Source: Krasilnikovozyma curviuscula (Eukaryota; Basidiomycota; Tremellomycetes; Cystofilobasidiales; Mrakiaceae). Taken from it: DNA of 64,000 nucleotides. Of this stretch, positions 55,660 to 64,000 are shown piece by piece (position 1 is the stretch's first letter; each line of letters begins with the position of its first letter). The notes below the pieces were generated by a model, which was given only the letters and a program-made list of their open reading frames with translations, did not search any database and was not told where the DNA came from. The translations under genes were made by a program, and so were the position numbers. The stretch spans positions 124,001-188,000 of the forward strand of contig MVAQ01000010.1 of assembly GCA_014825775.1 (NCBI GenBank). The letters run 5' to 3'.

Positions 55660-58600
55660 ATGGATCGTTCGCATTCGTCACACTCTAACAAGAGACCGTA
55701 TAAAGCAGGGAAAGCTGGTGGGAGACCTCAGTCTCGAGTTTCTACTCGAGATGGGGACGCAGGGACCTGGGTCGTCGCTCTCATCGAAGGACGAAGTAAG
55801 TCCAACAGTCCCAAAACTCTCCAGTCAACCATCCATTTACTCAAAACCTGTCTCAAATGAAAATACCTGATTCTTTAGCCTCTGGACGAGAGGTTGGCTA
55901 TGCTGCGTGAGTTAGATGTTCGTAACCAAGCCTGATCAAGGGAAACCTTTTGAATTTTCCGGCTTTTTGGAATGAAGATACGATAAACTCACAGGTCTGT
56001 CCACCATTAAGTCTTTTGGATTGGATTGTCGCCAGTGAGCTGACATCTTGAATACACTACAGGACGAGCCACAATTGCCCAGCTTGCGGATTCTCAAAGG
56101 ATGCTTTACTTCTCATCGCTTCTTTTTCTTTATCTAATATTAGTCTTTTCTTTTGCTACTTGCTGATTAGCTTATGTAAAGACACTGATGCATCTTAATA
56201 CCCATGAACCTGAAACAATCCTCTTCGTCGGTACGGCCCAATCAACTTCACTCAGTGGTGGCAGATTTAGACGAACAGAGGGCACTCCAAATCTCCTTGT
56301 CAGTCAGGTCAGAAAAGAATTTGGAGATTACACAAAAATCGAGACTGTGAACAGACGATATTGGAAGGATCAAGAAGGTGAGCCGTTCCAGTTATTGCAG
56401 AGAAGACGATGCGGATAATGGTTGTGACTAAGCAGACTTGTCTCCAGGACTGGTTCTGATAGGACAATTGATTGTTGATGTAAGTTTTTCTATCTTGAAA
56501 AGACAACAAATGAGATTCAGCAGAGAGTTAACTTGTGTTGTGTTGTCTAGGACGAAGATCGCGCTGGTGTTTTGTTAAACGCTTCAACAAAGTCAGTGAG
56601 CTGAAAAAAAAAAACACACATATCTCCAAAAACCTATCATTAAAGAGCTCTATATGTGTACAGGTACTTGGCCTTGTGTGCAGCTGCAGCTCTCTTCAAA
56701 TACCTCGAAATGGCGCATACAATGATCTTCTCACCTGGAAGCTTGAAGATTTCCTTCTCTAGCGGTGAAGGTGAGCCCCTTTCCTAACCAACCCTTTGCA
56801 TACATCTACTTCAATAATTTTCTGCATTCAGGAAGTTTGTTGTGAGTTCTTTTCTGGACCTGGAGAACTTAATGCATACCAACGTCCATAATTGAAGTAT
56901 CGACACGGCTACCGCTCGAGATCTTGAACTAGTCAACAACCGCCTGTCGCATAAAAACAACATGAGTCTATATGGTGAGTCTTTCTGCGATGAAAGACAC
57001 TGGGAGCGTACCGACAAATCCGCTTCCCTTGTTGGCATCGCAGGAGTCTTGAACAAAACTTTCACGGTACGCATCCCGGATACTGTTCGTCTCGCTGATG
57101 CTGACTTCCTGCACATTTTTTTTGTAGCCAATGGGAGCTCGACTGCTCAGAATGAACTTGTTACAGCCTGTCACCGCGTTCGGTACGCTCAACGCACGAC
57201 TTGATGCTGTTGAAGGTATATGCTTTCCTGTTGTCACTCTCTTATTCTTGCCCGAAAAACCCTGACAAAGTTTCCTGTCAGAGCTGATTACACAAGAGAT
57301 CAGGTTTAACGGAGTTAAAGATGGTCTTAAAGGTATGGACAAGGTGAGCTTCTCAATCCTTTGCGTTCTAGGTCCAGTGAACTCACGGAGTTGTTTCGTA
57401 TGATGCCAGTGCGACATGGATAAGTTGATCGCTTCTGTAAGAGCTCTTAATGATGATCTTTTGACACGAAGTACTACTGATTCGCTCTCCTACAGCTTAC
57501 GAAAAGAGATACTCCCGAAAATGTCGGTTTTCATCCACTTCCATCAGATGAACTTGCTGAGATTGTTCCCGTCTCAACAGGTTAAACAAGCTGAAAACAG
57601 AATTACTCAGATGCTCGATCTTCGCGTGGCTGTGCGCTCCCTCACAGCCGTTCACTCCGCCCTGTGTGGGTCTTCAAATCCACTCCTCGTTACCGTCGAA
57701 CAGGTAAATGGGCCTGCCTAAGACTCCAACGCAAGAAGTGGAAACAAGACAATGATGGTTATATTTTACTTTTTTCTTTCCAGATTCTCGGCTCTGCCAG
57801 TCTGAAAAAAGTAGATGAGTTGATCACAGAGCGCTTGAATGACGATGCTACCGGCAAGAAGGGAGCTCTGGCGCTTCGGTGAGTTTGTTTAACGGATGAG
57901 TTTTTTAGAAGTCAGTGCTGCAACTGGTCTGATAATATTGTTGTCGGTTTCCAGAAACTCCAAGATATATGCTGTCAAGGCGAACTTCAACCGCTTGCTC
58001 GACGTCGCTCGCGAAACGTAACTGTCCGTGTTCGCTTATATTCGAAACACATCTCATTGAGCCTGTTTTTCTTTGAAGGTACAAAGAAAATATCCAAGAT
58101 ATCTATGAGCTTTGTAAATCATACCAAACGAAATACGACATGCCAGGTTTAGGTCTCAACTTCTCTGAATCGTCGGGTTTCAACCTCAAAATGAAAGTAG
58201 AAGACAGCAAAGATATCCCACCAATCTTTATTGACGTGAATAAACGTGCTTCGATCTACTATTGCAGTACCTTGGAGCTCAAGAAACGAAACGCGCGCTC
58301 GTTAGATTCCATGAACGAGATCTTCTTGCTCAGTGAACACATTGTCAGAGAGCTTTGTGAAGCGGTCAGACATAACATCAACAATCTCCACAAAGCTTCT
58401 GAGGCAATTGGAATGCTCGACATGCTTTGGGGGTTCGCGCACGTAGCCATCCTTCGACAATACACCCGACCTGAACTTACCGGAACTTTGGCGATCAAGG
58501 GCGGAAGACATCCCATTTTGGACAAGTCTAAACCTGAAAGTGTCGTTGGAAATGATGTCTTTGCTAGCAAAAATTCTTCTTTCCAACTCATTCAGGGCCC

Positions 58601-59767
58601 AAAGTGAGACTCCTGCAGGCATTTGTAAGATGCTTGCCCTAATGATGCGAACCATATGACCTGTAGCATGTCTGGCAAGACAACTTATCTCACCACCATT
58701 GGGCTTCTCACTGTTCAAGCTCTTACTGGGTCCTTTGTCAGTGCAGAGTACGGTTCTTTCAAACGACATGATGCTCTTCTGGCCAGACTATCCAATGACG
58801 ATGACATGGCCAGCTCTCTATCAACCTTTGCGTCGGAAATGCGTACTTCTGCGATGATTCTCTCTGTAGTAACTGAAAACAGTCTGTTGATCATCGATGA
58901 ACTGGGGCGTGGTACTTCTTCGAGCGAAGGCATCGGTATGGCTCATGCTATTGGTAAACACAAAATGCTTCCTCTTGTATCAACACTGCTGCTAACAGGT
59001 GCCGACTTGTAGCGGAGCAGTTGATCAAAATCAACGCCTTTACTTTCTTCAGCACTCACTTTAGAGATCTCTCCATTACTTTGGGAGGATATACAAATGT
59101 CATGAATCTTCACCTGCAAGTCCTCGTGAGTTACTTTGACTTCCCAATGTCATTGCTGCTTTGACTTCGAACCTTGAGTAAATAGTCTCATAAAAACGAC
59201 CCGACGTCATTCCAATACAAGGTTCTCGATGGAGTCTGCTCCGAGAAGCACTATGGTAAGTATCTGGAACGTTTTTCTCGACAGGCTCACTTACCGCATT
59301 GTTGCCTGTGATTGTAGGCCTTGAGCTAGCTTCCCATGCTCATCTTCCAAAGGATGTGATGGATGTAGCTAGAGAGGTTGCTATGAAACTAGGCGAATTG
59401 GAAGAGGAAGGTATGCGCGGCGCTAACCTACATCAGTTCCCGTTGCCTCTGACTCAACTCCCCTCTACGCTAGGGAAGGCTACCAGCAAAACAACGAAGA
59501 TTGTGGCCCGCAGAAAGACACTGCTTATGGTTCGTGTCTTTGTTGATAAGCATTTCTGATAACTAATACGGAGCTCTTCCCATCTTGCAGTTGAAAGAGC
59601 AGATTGTCAACGCACTGGAAGGAAAACTCAACGACGAGGAGCTCGCAAAATACTTCAAAGGGGTCCAGGATGGTGTAATTCAGCAGTTGGCCTCAAACTT
59701 ATGGCCTGCACGACAAGAGCATTCCGACCGCGACATCGCATCCGCAGAGGAGATGTGTGAGGAGTAA
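55660..59767 (+). CDS. MSH4: meiotic MutS homologue MSH4
   Basis: MSH4 pairs with MSH5 and stabilises meiotic crossover intermediates. The start MDRSHSSHSNKRPYKAGKAG begins a short basic leader. TWVVALIEGRTSGREVGYAA follows across an intron. A later exon contains EFGDYTKIETVNRRYW, as in the MutS connector domain. LCAAAALFKYLEMAHTMIFS and LFGVLN-like YGVLNKTFTPMGARLLR mark the lever region. YAVKANFNRLLDVARETY follows. The ATPase has Walker A GPNMSGKTTYLT, split by an intron inside the Asn codon (58603/58668), then STFASEMRTSAMIL and Walker B LLIIDELGRGTSSSEGIGMA. The STHFRDLS motif and HYGLELASHAHLP follow. The mismatch-recognition Phe-x-Glu domain of MSH6/MutS is absent, as expected for MSH4. 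The end is DIASAEEMCEE with a stop at 59767. Expression is expected to be meiosis-specific (family knowledge); an intact copy suggests a sexual cycle. Confidence 0.94.
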
Positions 59768-59846
59768 AATCTCCCTAGCTCCCAATTTTAGCTTTTTATA
59801 CGAATTTGATTGCATCAGATGAATCTCAGTTGATAACTTAGACAGA

Positions 59847-62800
59847 TTACATTCTGCGATGGAAAGAAAAGTCAGTTTAAGTGCGATGCAAAGAGAATTG
59901 AGACGTGTGCTTACATGCAACAATCCTCCTTCAGACTCAGAGAGTACATACTCTTGTCCACTGTTTTCTCAACTTGTTTAAGTGAAGCAGGATAAAAGTT
60001 AGTGTATGCTGCACAGCACGAAGAGTTCGCCCTTGACCTACTTTTCTTCCAATCAGCTCGTCGCTGGATGAATTCATAGACGCTATGAATGAAGGGAGAT
60101 TTCTTTTTTAGTCAGCATGAAACCTATTCAAAAAGTGAGTGAAAGATTACCTACTCCTCAGGCTGATAAGCACCTCCATAGCGAGTGACGTCTCGAACTA
60201 TACCAGCTAGGTCTTTAGCATCTTCTACTACGTAAACGTGACCAATCATCTTGAGGTTGGAGAAGGCGTCAGTAATTCTCTGTTGTTTGAGAGACGCAAC
60301 GAAAGCAAAATAAGTGTTGAGATCGGATATGATTTGGAAACCACCGGAGAGTGAGATGATCTGGCGCTTCAGATGCTTTTGAACAATGCTGAAAGGGAAG
60401 GAAAGCACATCGTATCAGTCCTCAAATTTGCGATCACTAATTGAAGGAAAACAAACCTCTGAAGCCGAATTCCGACCTCCTGGTAGAAGACTTCGAGGAC
60501 GTCTTTACTTGTGCTACCTTTCAACAGATCACAATGTGTTTGCAGGCAAGCAACAGCTTCGCGACAGCCCCTTGTGGGACCAAGATCTTGTACCGAGTCA
60601 TCAAGAGGGTAATATTCTCGAGGGCCAGTTCGTATGATGATAATATGTTCGACCTTCATCACAGATACGCTAGTTGTCAATATTTCAGCATTGAATGAGT
60701 GAAAGGACAGGTGCCTACCTGGTTCATCAACACCTCAATTCCTGCATTGAGACCAGCAGCGACAGCTTCATCCAATACATTCTCAAAGCGCTTCTTCTCT
60801 CTGACCACACCATTCAAGAAGTCCGTTCGATCGATGTGGGGTGCCTGACAAGGAACTCGTCAGTGACAAATAATATCTTGATCGAATGAGGCTAGTGACT
60901 AACCATCTCTTTATCAAAGTAGACCTGCATCATACTCTGAATAGTATCTCCCACGTGGACCAACTCAAAAAATTGAAGAAGAGGTGCAACCGATGTCGTC
61001 TCTTCGTGATCGGCCGGTTTGTATGTTTTCATCTGTTCTGTCGCACGTTGAAATCCAGGAGCAAGATGCTGGTCACTCATTGCTTGCAAGAGGAGAATGA
61101 AAACCTCTTCTATTGTTTCTTGAACACGGTGTCCTGTTTTGCCGGGGTATTTTTGAAAGGTTTCGACTCTTTTGAGGGCTTCTCTGTTGGCCTGAATGAG
61201 TTCCAGAGCGACGTCAAGTGAAATGAGAAGCTGGAGGGATTCAAATGTCTTAGAAGTTGGAGTCGCCGGCCGAGTTTCTGGGGGAACTAGGGATGCTGGA
61301 GGTACCAGAGAGGATTGAGGTGGTGACTTTTCAGTAGTACCATCGGGAATTGCTGCGGTATCATCGAGACTTTTTCGTTGATCTCCAGTAGTTGCAACGG
61401 CCGATTTGTTGTGAAGACCAACAGTTCCAGCCCCGCCAGTCCATCTTTGAGGATTGAGCATTTGCACACCACTGACCATTGCACCACCTGCGGAGGTAGC
61501 AACCATGTTGACCGTTTTTGGAATGATAGTGACTGGAAGTAGAAGAGCATCTCTGAAGCTTGCAAGAACATTTCGTTTCACCTGAGCAGGATTTTGAGAA
61601 GTCAAGAAGGTGGTGGAGGCAGAACTAGCAGTTGCGCCGGCAGTCGAGTTCATCTGCGAGTCAAGTTTGAGGTCAGAGATTTGTCCAGAAAGGTCATCAA
61701 GCTTGTTCAGGATCACCTACTCTGATGTTCCAGTCTTTACAGAGGCCGCTCATAGTGTTCTTTACCCAGTCCATCTCTTCATCCAGATATTCGTCCATGT
61801 TCGATTCAAACATCCTGAAGCTGTATGGTGGAAATTACAACGTCAGCAGAGTATTCGATGTCGTCCATCGTTTTGAAGGTGAAACCCAAACTCACACGAT
61901 ATCTTCTACCCTCGTCCTCGTCAGTTTTCCGCCTTTACCAGCCTCGCCGCCAATACTCAACACAACTTCAACCAATCTCCATACCATCGCAAAGGTCGCC
62001 GCTGTCGCCCTCAAGAACATTTCGTCCCCTCCAACTTCTCTAGTCCTCATCAGCAATGGCCCAACATATTCACCAATCACGTCCGTGCATACTCGCTCCG
62101 AGAACTCTAGCAGCACATCGGATTCGATGGGGAAGACGGTGAAGGCGATTTTGCCGGACGTGGTAATTGCATCCAACGCATGTGTGAGGAACTTGTCCAT
62201 TGGCTCGAAGTTGAGCTGAGGCAAATGGCCGGGGTTGGTGATGATATTTCTATTTGGGTCATACACCGAAGAACCTTCGTAGAAGATCTCCCTTCTCTCG
62301 ATCCACACTCTTCCGACCTCCCACTCGTTCGGACTGCGTCGTTTGATCGTTTTACCATTCTTGATGACAGTATTACTTTTGGCTATACTCCACCAGACGG
62401 ACCAGCCGCATTCAGCAAAAAGCTTCATCTGCTCTTGGTTGCCGCGATTGTCATTCTGCTCAAACCCACTAAGGCACATGCCGTCGAATCGATCCGCTGC
62501 CGCCAGTAGGGTCTGTCGAAGAAATGCCCAATCAAGAAGAGGCTGAATTACAGGTGAGAGGAAGTTGAGGAGGGAGATGAGTGTTTTCGATTGAGAGGGC
62601 AGGGAGGGTGCTGATATCGAGGGGAAGAGAAGTGCGAGCGTTTGCGTCGGAGTAGGAGATGATCGTAGGTTGGTGGTGAGTGGTAGCATAGCAAGATGAT
62701 GGGTCTTGTACATTGTCAAGTACGGCTGGGTCGTGTTAATTTTCGGTAGACTCGATGAGTTGGGGATGCCACCTCTTTGCGGAAGGGATGATGTTGGTAT

Positions 62801-63529
62801 TGCAAAGAAGCCATTGGTTCTGACTGCTATTTTGTTGTGTTTGTTGTGTTGATGGGACAGTTCTTCAAACCTCTTAGGCAGCGGCAGGTCCTCCTCGTCA
62901 CCAAAATCCATCAAGCTCTTCTCCCCAGCTGGTATCGGCTTCCCATCGCTCCCCACAGGCACGTCGACAAAGTCACCAAAGTCATCTTGATCTACTGGCT
63001 TTGATAGCGATATTGAGGAGAAATCACCAAAGTCGTCATTGATAGAGAAGCCTCGGGACCTGTTCGAGGGTGATATCGCGGGTGCTCCAACCTCTCGAAA
63101 ACCAACTTTTACTGGACTTTTTATTACACCAGGTGATAACTCAATAGATGGTCGTACAGCTGTTGAGGCTGGCGACATTGCTGCTGAGTCCTCTTTCCCT
63201 ATAGAGTTTGTCCTCGCTGATCTGCTAGTGGCTGATTCCTTCTCAGCTTCGTGACCAGGCCACTCCTCCTTTGGTATTCCCAGATCCAGCCACCGCCTCT
63301 CCCATCCCTTGTCATCCTTCACTAGGACCCCAAACGCCTTGTTGCACCTGGCGACCTGAGGTAAATCGGGAACTGGGAGAAAGGACAAGATAATAAGGTG
63401 CAAGGACTCTGGCAGTCGACCAATCCACCTTCCACTGGTCGAGTAAGCTGGCTTGTATGTTGAATGTTTCGAGAGAGCATGGCCATTGCTCGAGTGGTTG
63501 TCTGGCACTAATGGCTTCCAGGAATCCAT
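59847..63529 (-). CDS. RCY1: recyclin RCY1 (F-box, Sec10-like, C-terminal CaaX)
   Basis: RCY1 acts in endosome-to-Golgi recycling in yeast. The start MDSWKPLVPDNHSSNGHALS (63529) is the only ATG in the frame. The F-box follows: GRLPESLHLIILSFLPVPDL and RCNKAFGVLVKDDKGWERRW. A disordered part has repeated DDFGDF motifs (DDFGDFSSISL, DQDDFGDFVDV, LMDFGDEEDL), which look like adaptor-binding DxF sites. The Sec10-like helical body starts near 62750 (HHLAMLPLTTNL) and continues with FDGMCLSGFEQNDNRGNQEQ. The exon at 61716..60892 includes ASFRDALLLPVTIIPKTVNM. The end has VYEFIQRRADWKK and EKTVDKSMYSLSLKEDCC. An intron (59914..59854) then splits the Ile codon, and the last 7-base exon (A ATG TAA) completes Cys-Cys-Ile-Met, a CaaX box. 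Without that splice the end is Cys-Cys-Met. Convergent with MSH4. Confidence 0.92.
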
Positions 63530-64000
63530 CTCTTGTCCATGGTCGATGGAAAAGTCAGGGGCAAGTACCACAAAAACGCGTACATTTCGTGTCAATAATA
63601 CTTGAACTAGACGAAGGGACAGCAGCTGAAAAAGAGAGCTCACCGGGCCTGCGAGACTTCCCACGTGAGTTGACTGTTCAGAACGACTTCCAAGCGCTGT
63701 GCAACTGTCGCCACTTTTGAAACGTAAAGCGTGACACCTCGAAGTAGCGAAGGGCCGGCAGAGTTGTCTTAAAAGATTTGATCTTAGGAGCTAGTATCTG
63801 TTCGTGATGTTTTGTGATGTATGAGATTTGTTGCGCAGCGCCTGTGGGAAGACAATGCGACGAAACGTAATCTTTCAATGACGCTGGGATCTGGGGGGAG
63901 GCTCAGAGTGGGCATTCATACTTGGAAAAGTCAGAAGATGCAAGACACCAACACAAGGAATAAGTAGGGAACACATCATGATGAAGATCAATACAAGATG
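63530..64000. other. upstream flank of RCY1
   Basis: About 470 bases beyond the RCY1 start. The RCY1 frame stays open upstream to 63664, but without an ATG. Only short motif-free frames occur on either strand up to the window edge. Confidence 0.4.

Noticed and set aside
1..64000. Transposons, CRISPR arrays, viral genes, rRNA and secondary-metabolite clusters
   Set aside because: No terminal repeats, reverse transcriptase or transposase motifs, regularly spaced repeats or cluster core enzymes were seen on either strand.

Overview
The window is nuclear DNA from a fungus. Genes lie on both strands and are cut by many short introns (mostly about 50-70 bases, GT..AG, often with a CTGAC/CTAAC-like branch site before the acceptor). 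The gene content (RPAP1, Mediator subunit, SEC5, SEC61, SCC3, RCY1, MSH4, alpha-actinin, phosphoinositide PLC) is typical of dikarya. Intron density, very small exons and protein style suggest a basidiomycete, perhaps a Tremellomycete-like yeast. That placement is inference; no rRNA or other marker was seen.

Layout. 0-8 kb: 3' end of an alpha/beta-hydrolase gene (+), a Ca2+/calmodulin-dependent protein kinase (-), RPAP1 (-), and a MED8-like Mediator subunit (+) sharing a short divergent promoter with RPAP1. 8-19 kb: eIF2-beta (+), a UDP-glycosyltransferase (+) followed by a decayed fragment of a second copy, mitochondrial ATP synthase gamma (+) and ribosomal protein L27e (+). 20-25 kb: a SAM methyltransferase (-) and phospholipase C (-). 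25-33 kb: exocyst SEC5 (+), mitochondrial ribosomal protein uL14m (+) and translocon SEC61 (-). 33-42 kb: cohesin SCC3/STAG (-) and an enolase-superfamily L-fuconate/L-galactonate-type dehydratase (-) with a decayed partial copy at its 3' side. 42-52 kb: DHHC palmitoyltransferase (+), pepsin-like aspartyl protease (+), an F-box-like protein (-) and an unrecognised conserved-looking gene (-). 52-64 kb: alpha-actinin (+), meiotic MutS homologue MSH4 (+) and recyclin RCY1 (-).

This is ordinary housekeeping chromatin: no operons, gene cluster, CRISPR, virus or transposon was found. Several genes share membrane-traffic themes (SEC61, SEC5, RCY1, DHHC, PLC) or chromosome themes (SCC3, MSH4, RPAP1, MED8), but adjacency does not imply a shared pathway.

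The most notable signal is at the splicing level. At least nine coding segments of 5-23 bases must be spliced in to restore conserved protein sequence: 6 and 5 bases in alpha-actinin, 7 in SEC61, 7 in RCY1, 9 in uL14m, 14 in ATP3, 15 in CMK1, 17 in RPL27 and 23 in the protease. In RCY1 the last intron splits the C-terminal CaaX box, so that unspliced and spliced messages encode different prenylation motifs. Second are two same-strand relics of neighbouring genes. Coordinates of multi-exon genes run from start codon to stop codon; the exon boundaries quoted were read by eye.
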